Counted from the first letter of the stretch, positions 30,011-42,823 are shown. The stretch is 64,000 nt of DNA from Corallium rubrum (GCA_964035015.1 OZ035998.1:52404447-52468446), one strand, 5' to 3'. Numbers and translations are program-made. The notes: generated by a model not told the origin, from the letters alone.

Positions 30011-33000
30011 AAAATTGTGGGCAGCACCGTAGTACGCCATTTAGCAACACTCATATAGCGAGTACTGGGCAGCACCGTAGTACGCCATTTCGCAACACCC
30101 ATATAGCTAGTAGTGGGCAGCACCGTAGTATGCAATTTCGCAACACCCATATAGCGAGTAGTGGGCAGCACCGTGATACGCAATTTCGCAACACCCATAT
30201 AGCGAGTAGTGGGCAGCACCGTAGTACGCAATTTCGCAACACCCATATAGCGAGTAGTGGGCAGCACCGTAGTACGCAATTTCGCAACACCCATATAGCG
30301 AGTAGTGGGCAGCACCGTAGTACGCAATTTCGCAACACCCATATAGCGAGTAGTGGGCAGCACCGTAGTACGCAATTTCGCAAAACCTATATAGCGAGTA
30401 GTGGGCAGCACCGTAGTACGCAATTTCGCAACACCCATATAGCGAGTAGTGGGCAGCACCGTAGTACGCCATTTAGCAACACTCATATACCGAGTAGTGG
30501 GCAGCACCGTAGTACGCCATTTTTAGCAACACTCATAGCGAGTAGTGGGCAGCACCGTAGTACGCTATTTCGCAAAACTCATATAGCGAGTAGTGGGCAG
30601 CACCGTAGCAACACTCATATAGCGAGTAGTGGGCAGCACCGTAGTACGCCATTTAGCAACACTCATAGCGAGTAGTGGGCAGCACCGTAGTACGCCATTT
30701 AGCAACACTCATAGCGAGTAGTGGGCAGCACCGTAGTACGCCATTTTCAGCAACACTCATAGCGAGTAGTGGGCAGCACCGTAGCAACACTCATATAGCG
30801 AGTAGTGGGCAGCACCGTAGTACGCCATTTTTAGCAACACTCATAGCGAGTAGTGGGCAGCACCGTAGTACGCCATTTAGCAACACTCATAGCGAGTAGT
30901 GGGCACCACCGTAATACGCCATTTAGCAACACTCATATAGCGAGTAGTGGGCAGCACCGTAGTACACCATTTCGCAACACTCATAGCGAGTAGTGGGCAG
31001 CACCGTAGAACACCATTTCGCAACACTCATAGCGAGTAGTGGGCAGCACCGTAGTACCCCATTTAGCAACACTCATAGCGAGTAGTGGGCAGCACCGTAG
31101 TACACCATTTCGCAACACTCATAGCGAGTAGTGGGCAGCACCGTAGTACCCCATTTAGCAACACTCATATAGCGAGTAGTGGGCAGCACCGTAGTACCCC
31201 ATTTTTAGCAACACTCATAGCGAGTAGTGCATGGGCAACACTGTAGTACGCCATTTAGCAACACTCATAGCGAGTAGTGGGCAGCACCGTAGTACGCCAT
31301 TTAGCAACACTCATAGCGAGTAGTGCATGGGCAGCACCGTAGTACGCCATTTAGCAACACTCATATAGCGAGTAGTGGGCAGCACCGTAGTACGCCATTT
31401 AGCAGCACTCATAGCGAGTAGTGGGCAGCACCGTAGTACGCCATTTAGCAACACTCATAGCGAGTAGTGCATGGGCAGCACCGTAGTACGCCATTTAGCA
31501 ACACTCATAGCGAGTAGTGCATGGGCAGCACCGTAGTACGCCATTTAGCAACACTCATATAGCGAGTAGTGGGCAGCACCGTAGTACGCCATTTAGCAAC
31601 ACTCATAGCGAGTAGTGGGCAGCACCGTAGTACGCCATTTTTAGCAACACTCATATAGCGAGTAGTGGGCAGCACCGTAGTACGCCATTTAGCAACACTC
31701 ATAGCGAGTAGTGGGCAGCACCGTAGTACGCCATTTTTAGCAACACTCATATAGCGAGTAGTGGGCAGCACCGTAGTACGCCATTTAGCAACACTCATAT
31801 AGCGAGTAGTGGGTAGCACCGTAGTACGCCATTTAGCAACACTCATAGCGAGTAGTGGGCAGCACCGTAGTACGCCATTTAGCAGCACTCATAGCGAGTA
31901 GTGGCCAGCACCGTAGTACGCCATTTAGCAACACTCATAGCAAGTAGTGGGCAGCACCGTAGTACGCCATTTAGCAACACTCATAGCGAGTAGTGGCCAG
32001 CACCGTAGTACGCCATTTAGCAACACTCATAGCAAGTAGTGGGCAGCACCGTGGTACGCCATTTAGCAACACTCATAGCGAGTAGTGGGTAGCACCGTAG
32101 TACGCCATTTAGCAACACTCATATAGCGAGTAGTGGGCAGCACCGTAGTACGCCATTTAGCAACACTCATAGCGAGTAGTGGGCAGCACCGTAGTACGCT
32201 ATTTCGCAACACTCATAGCGAGTAGTGGGTAGCACCGTAGTACGCTATTTCGCAACACTCATAGCGAGTAGTGGGTAGCACCGTAGTACGCCATTTAGCA
32301 ACACTCATAGCGAGTAGTGGGCAGCACCGTAGTACGCCATTTAGCAACACTCATAGCGAGTAGTGGGTAGCACCGTAGTACGCCATTTAGCAACACTCAT
32401 AGCGAGTAGTGGGCAGCACCGTAGTACGCCATTTAGCAACACTCATAGCGAGTAGTGGGTAGCACCGTAGTACGCCATTTAGCAACACTCATATAGCGAG
32501 TAGTGGGCAGCACCGTAGTACACCATTTCGCAACACTCATAGCGAGTAGTGGGCAGCACCGTAGTACACCATTTCGCAACACTCATAGCGAGTAGTGGGC
32601 AGCACCGTAGTACACCATTTCGCAACACTCATAGCGAGTAGTGGGCAGCACCGTAGTACACCATTTCGCAACACTCATAGGGAGTAGTGGGCAGCACCGT
32701 AGTACGCCATTTTTAGCAACACTCATATAGCGAGTAGTGGGCAGCACCGTAGTACGCCATTTAGCAACACTCATAGCGAGTAGTGGGCAGCACCGTAGTA
32801 CGCCATTTAGCAACACTCATAGCAAGTAGTGGGCAGCACCGTGGTACGCCATTTAGCAACACTCATAGCGAGTAGTGGGTAGTACCGTAGTACGCCATTT
32901 AGCAACACTCATATAGCGAGTAGTGGGCAGCACCGTAGTACGCCACTTAGCAGCACTCATAGCGAGTAGTGGGCAGCACCGTAGTACGCCATTTAGCAGC

Positions 33001-34620
33001 ACTCATAGCGAGTAGTGGGCAGCACCGTGGTACGCCATTTAGCAACACTCATAGCGAGTAGTGGGTAGCACCGTAGTACGCCATTTAGCAACACTCATAT
33101 AGCGAGTAGTGGGCAGCACCGTAGTACACCATTTCGCAACACTCATAGCGAGTAGTGGGCAGCACCGTAGTACACCATTTCGCAACACTCATAGGGAGTA
33201 GTGGGCAGCACCGTAGTACGCCATTTTTAGCAACACTCATAGCGAGTAGTGGGCAGCACCGTAGTACGCTATTTCGCAACACTCATATAGCGAGTAGTGG
33301 GAAGCACCGTAGTACGCCATTTAGCAACACTCATAGCGAGTAGTGGGCAGCACCGTAGTACGCCATTTAGCAACACTCATAGCGAGTAGTGGGCAGCACC
33401 GTAGTACGCCATTTAGCAACACTCATAGCGAGTAGTGGGCAGCACCGTAGTACGCCATTTAGCAACACTCATAGCGAGTAGTGGGCAGCACCGTAGTACG
33501 CCATTTAGCAACACTCATATAGCGAGTAATGGGCAGCACCGTAGTACCCCATTTTTAGCAACACTCATAGCGAGTAGTGCATGGGCAACACCGTAGTACG
33601 CCATTTAGCAACTATAGTGCATGGGCAGCACCATAGTACGCCATTTAGCAACACTCATATAGCGAGTAGTGGGCAGCACCGTAGTACGCCATTTTCAGCA
33701 ACACTCATAACGAGTAGTGCATGGGCAGCACCGTAGTACGCCATTTTCAGCAACACTCATAACGAGTAGTGCATGGGCAGCACCATAGTACGCCATTTAG
33801 CAACACTCATAGCGAGTAGTGGGCAGCACCGTAGTACGCCATTTAGCAACACTCACAGCGAGTAGTGGGAAGCACCGTAGTATGCCATTTAGCAACACTC
33901 ATATAGCGAGTAGTGTGCAGCACCGTATTACGCCATTTAGCAACACTCATAGCGAGTAGTGGGCAGCAGCGTAGTACGCCATTTAGCAACACTCATAGCG
34001 AGTAGTGGGCAGCACCGTAGTATGCCATTTAGCAACACTCATATAGCGAGTAGTGTGCAGCACCGTAATACGCCATTTAGCAACACTCATAGCGAGTAGT
34101 GGGCAGCACCGTAGTACGCCATTTAGCAACAGTCATATAGCGAGTAGTGGGCGGCACCGTAGTACGCCATTTAGCAACACTCATAGCGAGTAGTAGGCAG
34201 CACCGTAGTACGCCATTTTTAGCAACGCTCATAGCGAGTAGTGGGCAGCACCGTGAGTACGCCATTTAGCAACACTCATAGCGAGTAGTGGGCAGCAGCG
34301 TAGTACGCCATTTAGCAACACTCATATAGCGAGTACTGGGCAGCAACGTAGTACGCCATTTAGCAACACTCATATAGCGAGTAGTGGGCAGCGCCGTAGT
34401 TCGCCATTAGCAACACTCATAGCGAGTAGTGGGCAGCACCGTAGTACGCCATTTTGCAACACTCATATAGCGTGTAGTGTGCAGCACCGTAATACGCCAT
34501 TTAGCAACACTCATATAGCGAGTAGTGGGCAGCACCGTAGTACGCCATTTAGCAACACTCATAGCGAGTATTGGGCAGCACCGTAGTATGCCATTTTTTG
34601 CAAAAGCACTCATACTGGCA
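30011..34620 (+). repeat. 46/48-bp satellite, about 99 units (4.6 kb)
   Basis: The unit is GTGGGCAGCACCGTAGTACG followed by CCATTTAGCAACACTCATAG and CGAGTA. A 48-bp form carries ATAGCG doubled as TATAGCG, and others add CATG or TT. The first ~0.4 kb is nearly pure 48-bp units with CGCAATTTCGCAACACCC. Further on, 46-bp units dominate, in mixed blocks. Because 48 is divisible by three, several frames on both strands stay open for 100-180 codons. These are not genes: no start context, conserved domain or exon signal supports them. Confidence 0.97.
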
Positions 34621-35075
34621 TTGCACTAAGCAAAAGCACTCATACTTACCTTACATATACATACTTGGGGTATTGGGATATATCTTCACTGCAGTTGAGC
34701 CACCATAGGTTGGCGCCAGCAAATACCGCGTGTTTAAAGTATACACCTGGCGCTGAATCGTCTGTAGGTTTGTGCCATTCACGAAACTTCTACAGGTAGA
34801 TAGAGCGTTAAATTCTGTACAACATTTGTGAAACATGGTATAGAAAAGCAATGGAAGGCTATTTGAACTGACATGAGCGCAAGTATCAAATTGCATTATT
34901 ACGCTATTTACTTGACATGCGGTCAAACGCGGTCATATTTAAAGTAAATCTCTGAATCGACAGTAGGTTTGTGCCATTTCGAAAACTTGCATAGGGCGTT
35001 AAATTCTGTACAACGTATGTGCATTAGAACAAATCGCATAGGCGCACGGGCACAAATTAATGGGGGGGGGGGGGG
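34621..35075 (+). repeat. Dispersed copies of the ~208-bp satellite
   Basis: ATTTGAACTGACATGAGCGC at 34862, GTCATATTTAAAGTAAATC and GTAGGTTTGTGCCATT match the array at 21.6-22.7 kb. About one and a half units are present. A G run of 15 follows at 35061-35075. Confidence 0.85.
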
Positions 35076-35439
35076 GCACCAACTCACATCCTCGTTTGAC
35101 CGGGGCATTACTGTTTGCCCGACTGAAACGGAAATTGCCCGACTTTTGATATAAAAAAAATACTAAGTGCCTGTTATTCAATATACTTTTTCTCCTACAA
35201 TACACAGATATAAAATTGTTTTGATTACTTTTCCTTATTTTCATCCTAATGTGAATTTGAAAAAATCGTATAGAATAGAACCCTGAAAATCGTAGTATTT
35301 TAATCCAAAACTTTGTCGCTTCGGAGGACTTCGTGATATGGCGGACGAAATATTGTAAACACGATCGGATTAAAAATACTTGACACCAAAACAATTCTGA
35401 GCTTTGATTGGCCCTGATGTAATCGTCGCGCATTGGTTA

Positions 35440-35491
35440 TAGTTACACACTACAGGTCAGTGGTTACACAAAAAAACTAACCCACATACAT

Positions 35492-35567
<76 letters not shown>

Positions 35568-35600
35568 CACGATAGTAATATATCTGCTGCGCTTGTTGTT
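35440..35600 (+). repeat. (AC)n with the same flanks as 22.9 kb
   Basis: CACACTACAGGTCAGTGGTT precedes and AACACGATAGTAATATATCT follows the array at 35483-35566. Order and flanks repeat the arrangement after the satellite at 21.6-22.9 kb. This copy is then cut by a fragment of the TTTCTACACTGCCTACG repeat. Confidence 0.9.
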
Positions 35601-35820
35601 TCTACACTGCCTACGCTTTTTTTTAAACGATTAGGAATATTGCCGTTTCCAGCGGCGCCCTTCAATTCTTCACTGATCAGAATCCTACTCTTGAGATCCT
35701 TGAGATATATCCACAATTAAAACACTGCCAGAGTCTAGACAGATGGAACGTCCGTGACCGTGAACAATTCGTTATCTTAATTTGAATATTACGACTAAAA
35801 ATCAATATTACGACTAAAAA

Positions 35821-36030
35821 TCTCTATTAAATAGATCAAACCTGCACCTCAACAAAAATGGTGATAGAGTTTTAGGAAAGGCATTCTGTGAATATTTAAG
35901 GTCACTAAGACTAGCTTCTAGTAATCCTGCTCCAAATGAGCATTTTTTATGGTTACGCCCAAGTCCCTCAGGCGAAAGGAGGGAGTGGATGAAGTATCTA
36001 GAACATGTGTCACGCGTGACCAGGTTGTAG
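35821..36030 (+). pseudogene. LINE ORF1 remnant, SGNH/esterase-like end
   Basis: Seen: an open frame of 69 codons ending at TAG 36028-36030, starting SLLNRSNLHLNKNGDRVLGK. It overlaps the beginning of the endonuclease frame at 35949. Known: SGNH hydrolase domains close with a D-x-x-H-L-N-x-x-G helix, and some CR1-group LINEs carry such an esterase in ORF1. Inference: the H-L-N-x-x-G block is that end. It is truncated at its 5' side. Confidence 0.5.
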
Positions 36031-38452
36031 ATAGTTATTCTGATTTTTCTGAAACAGTTGTGAGTAGCGATTTTTGCAAAAACCTTAATTCTATTCCCAA
36101 CCAACGAGGTTTTAAAATGGCTTTTCTGAATATTGTTAGTTTACCAAAGAAATTTGATGAAGTAAATTTCTCAATGTCTAACAAGCTCCTTGATGTTATG
36201 GCCTTTAATGAAACCAGGCTTGATCCCTCAATACCAAATAGCATGATTCACATTGATGGGTATGATATTGTTAGAAAAGATAGATCAAGGAGAGGGGGTG
36301 GTGTTTGTATTTACCTGCATAGCTCCATTAATTACCATATCAGGCATGATCTTGTGCCATCTGAATTAGAGGCTGTTTGCATCGAAATTATTAAACCGCA
36401 TAATCAGCCTTTTTTTATTGTTTCAGTGTATAAACCCCCTGGGGCTTCATCTGATTTTTTTACCCTTTTTGAAAGCTTAATTCAAGCTACTGATGATGAA
36501 AACAAAGAAGTAATCATTCTTGGCGATCTTAATTGTGACTTACTAAAGACAAATTCTGACCAAGCAACTAAGACATTGAAATCACTATATGAAATGTATC
36601 AACTATCACAATTGATTAGTGAAGCTACATGAGTAACTATGACCACTGCTAGTCTTCTTGATCATATTGTTACCAGAAAAAATTTGCAACTCTGGTGTTA
36701 TTCATACAGGTATCAGTGATCACAGTCTGATATTTGCAATTAGAAAAATTAATATCAATGACTAAAAAGCACCAGAGAAACATTATTGAAATTAGAAATA
36801 TGAAAAATTTCCAAGAAGAACAATTTCTTTCTGACCTAGGAAATCAACCCTGGGAGTATGTTTATAACTTTTTTGCTGATGATCCCAATAGTATGTGGGA
36901 CATTTGGAAGCAATTATTTCTAGAGATTTTGAACAAACATGCACCCTTACAAAGCAAAAAGATAAAGTCAAATAGAATCCTATAATCAATTATATGATTA
37001 CTTAACCGAAAATGAACTACTTTCTGAAAACCAGTTTGGTTTTAGAAAATTCCATTCCACTGCAACTGCATTATTAGATTGTACAAACAGTTGGTATGTA
37101 AACATGGATAGAAAGTTGTTTAATTTGGTAGTATTCATAGATTTAAAAAAAGCCTTTGATACAGTGGATCACCAAATGTTACTTAAAAAACTAGAACTGT
37201 ACGGAATCAAAGGGAATGCCTTTTTACTATTGAAATCATATCTATCTGACCGAAACCAAAAATGTCGAGTAAATGGATTTGTTTCATCTGAGCACAGGAT
37301 TAAATGTGGTGTTCCTCAGGGCCCAATCTTAGGGCCATTGTTCTTTTTGTTATATATAAATGATTTGCCACAGTGCTTAAATGAAACGAAATCCCGATTA
37401 TTTGCTGATGACACAAATTTAACAGCCTCAGGTGAGATGATAAGTGATGTTGAAGTTAAAATGAACTCAGATTTAGAAAACCTCAGAAAATGGTTAATAG
37501 CCAACAAACTTAGTCTAAATGTTGCAAAAACTGAATTTATGTTGATTGGATCAAAGCCAATGATAGGTAAAGCCTCAGATTTCCAGATTAAAGTAAATAT
37601 AAATAATAACCCAATTAAAAAAGTTTTGGAATGCAAAACTCTAGGAGTAACTGTTGACCAACATTTGTCCTGGAAAAAAAATACTGAAAATCTCTGCAAA
37701 AAAAATCACATCAGGGTTAAGTGCTCTCCGTCGTCTGAGGGCATTTGTCGACAGAGACTCGCTTCTTTCCGTCTACAATGCAATTATTCAACCCTACTTT
37801 ATCTACTGTTGTGAAGTATGGAATGTTTTTGGCGAAACGCTGTCAACACGTCTGCAAAAACTTCATAACAGAGCTGCTAGAATTATTACATATACGAGCA
37901 ATGAAGTCGATCACAAAATTGTGTTAAGTGAATTGGGATGGCAACCACTCCAAACACAAAGAATAAAAGCCAAGGCTAAGATTATGTTTAAAATTTTAAA
38001 TAATATGGGACCAAAGAGTCTCACAAACCTTTTTAGTTACAAAAAGGAGATGTCAAGTTACGAGACATCTCATCTACCGTTTGTTTGCCGCAACCACGCA
38101 CAAACAGCATGAAAAAGAGTTTCATGTTTGATGGAGCATCCATATGGAATTCTTTGCCCAAAGAAATTAGGGAAAGCAAATCTCTGTCGATCTTTGAACG
38201 CAAAATCGCTACTCATGACATGAAGTAATGTGTATGTAAATAAAGTATGTAAATAATTAAATTATATTACTATATTACCTAGATACTTTACTGACATTTT
38301 TAACTACTTAAACTTCTATTTTTTACTATTGCTATATTCTATACTTTTTATTTCTCTTTATTGTTGTACACGCCCTTCGTGGAAACCAGCTTTTGTTGAC
38401 GTCGTTAGCGTGTTTAAATAAAATTTTCTATCTATCTACCTATCTATCTAAC
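35949..38452 (+). pseudogene. CR1/L2-like LINE ORF2, internally deleted and frameshifted
   Basis: Seen: an AP endonuclease from about 36111 (MAFLNIVSL, GGVCIYL, VSVYKPPG, GDLNCDL) to a stop at 36630, continued in another frame by SGVIHTGISDHSLIF. After a deletion at about 36980 comes reverse transcriptase: NQFGFRKFHSTATA, FIDLKKAFDTVDH, GVPQGPILGPLFF, LFADDTNL. After a frame change near 37680 comes a C-terminal part (IIQPYFIYCCEVWN, SIWNSLPKEIRES) to 38228. Known: APE then RT with F-A-D-D and no RNase H suits the Jockey/CR1/L2 group. The 3' end is a short TCTA microsatellite at 38424-38452. It is dead. Confidence 0.88.
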
Positions 38453-38470
38453 AAAGTAGCAAGGTGAGAC

Positions 38471-39708
38471 AAGGGAGCACGCCAAACTGACCTGTGTTTC
38501 TTCTTCTTTGTTCGGAGTTCCTTCATTTACATTTTCATTTATATTTTTAAAAGGTAACCCGAGGCCGGCCCACATTATTCTACGGAACGGAACGGAACGG
38601 AACGGAACGGAACTTGTCGTCGCATTATTTTACGGAACGGAACGGAACGACACTTTCTTTGTCGGAGTTTGTCGGAGTGCATATAACTGCCAGTAATGAT
38701 AATTCAATGATACTGCAAGATATCTATTAAATAAAGAAACTTTATACAAATAAAAAAAATACAACTGCAAATAGCCAAAACGTCTATAAAACAGTGTTTA
38801 GAACTATCTGTCGACCAACCTCGTACCCAGGATCTTAACTCCGAGAAGAAAATGCCGACCGGAAAAATGACACTTTAGCTATTTATAGCAATAAGAACTA
38901 AAAATAGATTAACAGCGTGGGAAAAGGACTGGAACAGAAAAAACTGTTTTTTAGACAAAAAACACAACAAACGTTTACATTTTTTATCAGTTAACATTTT
39001 TTTATCATGTCAAATAAATTCATTAACCGCTTTTCTTTCTTAGATACCAACAAGCTACTTTCTAACATTCTTTTAACCGTGAATAAATTATATTGTCACC
39101 AATGTCACCTCCCCCGTTACAATTTTCCAGCCAATTTATATTAGATGGCGTTTTATGGTCATTTTTCGAAACCAAAATAAAAATTTTTAGTGACTCTTTT
39201 GAAAAGAAAATATTGTGCATAAGATGTCTGTTGTATATTAACATGTCATCAGTAGAGCGGATTTGCCACCCAGCAAAGTTATCCAATTACTAAACGGGGG
39301 GCATGTATATTAGTCTATTCATAACCATACTAATACTACGTACAATTACGTATAAGATAATCAGAGTTATCTCTTGGAAATTCAACTCAACTGAACTTTA
39401 AAATAAACAGATTCCTGAGCGTTACAGCATCAAATTACATTGCAAACATTAACAGCGTTCCGTTCCGTTCCGTAAAATAATGCAATGACAAGTTCCGTTC
39501 CGTTCCGTTCCGTTCCGTAGAATAATGTGGACCCCCGAGGCCCTTCCTTCCGACCGTTATTTAATTTTCAGGGTTTCTTTGGCCGTAGCCCGCGCCTGCG
39601 ATACGCTAATGATATATACCGCATTATTCAAAATGGAGGAATAATTTATAAACGAAGGAACTCCGAACAAAGAAGAAGAAACACAGGTCAGTCTGGCGTG
39701 TTCCCTTG
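38471..39708. mobile_element. Inverted-repeat element, 1.24 kb, 8-bp target duplication, GGAAC arrays
   Basis: AAGGGAGCACGCCAAACTGA is mirrored by TCAGTCTGGCGTGTTCCCTT, and GGTGAGAC is duplicated at 38463-38470 and 39709-39716. A second inverted pair is nested inside: CACATTATTCTACGGAACGG with GGAAC repeats at 38570-38650, and CCGTTCCGTAGAATAATGTG at 39455-39531. Ends and duplication suit a hAT-like element. No transposase was found. Confidence 0.8.
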
Positions 39709-39859
39709 GGTGAGACAGCTATCCCCAGCCCGCGACTATTGTTACTCCAAGTAAAGTCATACAAGGATGAAACTTTTATACAATGCCGTCAGTACACCAT
39801 GAACTCTTCTCAACTCTTCTTAAAATTAGACTGAATTTTTCTTATCCAACGCACCGCTT

Positions 39860-40260
39860 ACTCGTCACTCGACTCAAAACCAACATACTGCGAATTATCT
39901 TCTCATTTGGAGTTAGATTCAGCTCCATTCATTCCAGATCAAATTTAACTAATTATTAAGAGCATTTTTAACTCCATCAGACCAGGAGTTAAATTTAACT
40001 CCATTAAGGCATTATGCAGGAGTTAAAACAACTCCTGGAGCAGAATAAATGTGGGTCAAAATAACTCCACTAATCTTACTCTAATGTTGGAGTTACTTCA
40101 ACTCCCTCGAAGTTAAAATAACTCGACATGGACTAAAATGAAAGGTAACTATTCACTGGTGGAGTTAAATTAACTCCGTTATTGGAGTCAAAATAACTCT
40201 GAAATTTTTACTCCACCAAAAGGAGTTATTTTTACTCCCTTCATGGAGTTAAAATAATGC
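39860..40260. repeat. GGAGTTA/TAACTCC palindrome cluster (copy 1)
   Basis: About 20 words of GGAGTTA or TAACTCC alternate in orientation every 10-40 bp, for example GGAGTTAAATTTAACTCC. The same kind of cluster lies at 50160-50430. The matching place in the third duplicon (about 56560) lacks it, so it behaves as an inserted element. No gene. Confidence 0.8.
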
Positions 40261-40439
40261 ACTATTTTCCTTTCACACATGGCTTTCCCAGGCTTTTCCC
40301 CTTGACGAGTAAAATCGTCTGCCGCCGTTAGACAGAGTAAAAAGATAAAGTTTTTCGACAACAACGATGTGCATGAAAGGGATATACGTCGTGGGTAATG
40401 ACTCATTACAGTTTTTACCGTCAAAATTAATTTCTAGCC

Positions 40440-40975
40440 TCAAGGCTTTCTTGCTTGGCGGCGTATGGGTGCAAGAATTAACCTGGCAGAAAGCAAAGAC
40501 GAAGCGCACAAAGAAAAAAACTTATGGTGCAAAAAAAGTTAACAAAAGAAGTTTCCAAATGCTATTACTGCACGCAAAAGATTGTGGTTAAGTGTTTGGG
40601 TACCAGTCTGGTCTTGTTAAACACATTGTCTGCGAGTGCATATAAACATTGAACAATTTATAATGTATAAAATTTGAGGATACTTCCAGTATAGTTTTTC
40701 CTGCTGAGCATCCGTCCCGTGGGCCTGCATAGGACGTCTTTCGAGCTTGCTGTTACAATCGTCAGTCATTGTACGTTTTGTCAGCATTCGTCAACAACAA
40801 CGAACACATTTGTCTGATTAAGTTTTATTGTTTTACGTTTCTAAGAGATTTAGATTTTTCAACTTGTTCTCAACTCTCTTCCATCGAGTGGTGTCTCCCT
40901 GTGACATGCAGGTAAAATTGTCTGGCGTTATATACCCATGCATACATACATATATATATATATATAGTTAAATAC
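40440..40975. other. Duplicon block shared with 56560-57040
   Basis: GGGTGCAAGAATTAACCTG, GGTACCAGTCTGGTCTTGTT and TGAGCATCCGTCCCGTGGGC are found in the same order at both places. No conserved open frame spans both copies, so I treat it as non-coding duplicated flank. Confidence 0.7.
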
Positions 40976-40981
40976 ATCAGT

Positions 40982-41640
40982 CAGGGGCGGATTTAGCGTA
41001 AGTCAAACGAGTCACGCGACTGATGTAATTTTTTTTGCGAGCATAAAAAATTCCGACTCTACCTCCAGCAGACGCTGTAAAAATGGCGCAATCACAACAT
41101 TTAACGCCCGCTTATCAGGCTATGTTTCGTCGAAAGTTCGCCCGCGCGGGGTCTTTTTCCGGGAGCGCCGGAGAGATTCAGTGGCTGCAACTGGATGTGA
41201 CGTCATTTGACTAACTTGCCATGGATTTGACTAAATTTGGCTTGAATATGATTGGCTAATGCGGGATGCTAATGAATTCTGTCTTATCTTGACTAATGTG
41301 CCTATCGGAGACTTGGCGTGGATGAATTCATTATCTTCACAGAAGACAGAAGTCTGTCACTTTGATCCTCGCTTTGACTTCGCCTTCGGTAAGCGTTTTC
41401 GAACGAGTATCATCTGCTCTTCAGAACAACGGCGATCGTTTGCTGCAACGAATCAATGATGATATATCATCTAGATTGAGCAGCCAGCATGCAGATGGTT
41501 TCTTCTGTGGAGCATTTAATAGACGCGATTGGAAGCATTTCGAGCTTCCCAATTTTGGCGCGGAGTCATTTATTCCCCCACTACTGTAAGGTAAGACAGG
41601 TAAGTTAAGGTCGTCTTCTTTCATTTCAAAGCTACAGTCT
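40982..41640 (+). other. Possible hAT-type end and short open frames, unassigned
   Basis: CAGGGGCGGATTTAGCG at 40984 resembles the start of many hAT elements, but no matching right end was found. A 44-codon frame begins at ATG 41084 (MAQSQHLTPAYQ). A second frame at 41362-41589 reads RLLQRINDDISSRLS and FNRRDWKHFELPNFG, which looks coding in style but matches nothing I know. It may be a transposon remnant or a captured exon. Confidence 0.3.
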
Positions 41641-42147
41641 AGTGTCGAATATATTTGTTTTGTCCCTTGCCAGGAGCTTTTATATGAATTTGAAACTCAA
41701 AGGATCAATTGATCCTTAAGCCCAGGTTTAGTTCAACGTTAAATTGGATCTTTCTTTTCATGATATGGAAATGAATATCTTGCTCTGATGAGATATATAC
41801 GGCGTGTTCGTGAACTATGATCTCAGGTTGTCCGTAGATGACATATAATTTTATTAAATTAATCTTTGAGACAATGAATAATTAATTGCAAGGGTGTTCG
41901 CTCCTGTCTCGTATAGCTAACTAATATAATTTTAGTTACCTTTGTAAATATATAATTCAGTATAATTTTCTCAATAAAGTTTAAGAAACATCGGCCAATT
42001 TGGACAAAATATTTTGCAATAATTATAAAATGTGGCATTAAAATATGTTTTGAAAGTTTCAAAATTTTGCTCAAATGTGCTGTCAGATCGTGGGAAATGC
42101 CATTTTAAAGACCCCATTTCAAAAATTTCCCGGGGGGGGGGGCATTT

Positions 42148-42305
42148 ACTAAGGTTAGATATACTGCCGAAACAGAGAACGTAGGAGTCTAACGTTTCGA
42201 GCGAAGGCCCTTCGTCAGCGGAGAGACACGTTTCTCTCTGACGAAGGGCCTTCGCTCGAAACGTTAGACTCCTACGTTCCCTGTTTCGGCAGTATATCTG
42301 ACCTT
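42148..42305. mobile_element. Foldback element with TAGATATACTGCCGAAACAG arms
   Basis: The left arm (AAGGTTAGATATACTGCCGA ... CGAAGGCCCTTCGTCAG) is mirrored almost perfectly to 42305. The loop is about 20 bp. TTGCTTCTACACTGCCTACG follows, as at 18.63 kb and 35.6 kb. It is non-coding. Confidence 0.85.
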
Positions 42306-42823
42306 ACCATATTTTGATTGTTGCTTCTACACTGCCTACGCAGCACGCTTACTTTTATTACTCTACAAAGAACACCACTGCCTTGCGCCTGCGCACGACC
42401 CTCAAAAAAGAGCGGGAAAATACTGAAATATTTGGACTAGTCCGAGAGTCCCACACAAAAGTTAAAATAGGTACGCAATTCGTACATGCGTCTACGTTTA
42501 GGGCTACAGTGTACATTGTTTGCAATCACGTGACGTGCAATAGGACGCCATCTTGGTTGACTTCCGTTAATTTCTAATGCCCTTGCTAAAACAAGCATGA
42601 TGGCGACTCGTGTGTCAACAGTGTTTGCCGTGTTTGCCAAGCAAAAAATCAACCAATATGATGGTGACGTCATGTACAACAATCTATTCATATAATCTTA
42701 TTTTTCTCATGAGAGATATCATTTAATAAAAACAACTACATGTAATTGCGATGAGACATCACTGACTACTACCTGTATAGTAATTAAGTAAATCCACATT
42801 ACATGCACCAGGAGGAAAATTGA

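Noticed and set aside
30011-34620. Open frames of 60-180 codons in the 46/48-bp satellite, both strands, reading as repeat proteins
   Set aside because: They appear in several frames at once, come and go with unit length, and have no start context or splice signals. Tandem DNA explains them.
30011-34620. A CRISPR-like array
   Set aside because: There are no unique spacers. Whole units are repeated head to tail in an animal genome.
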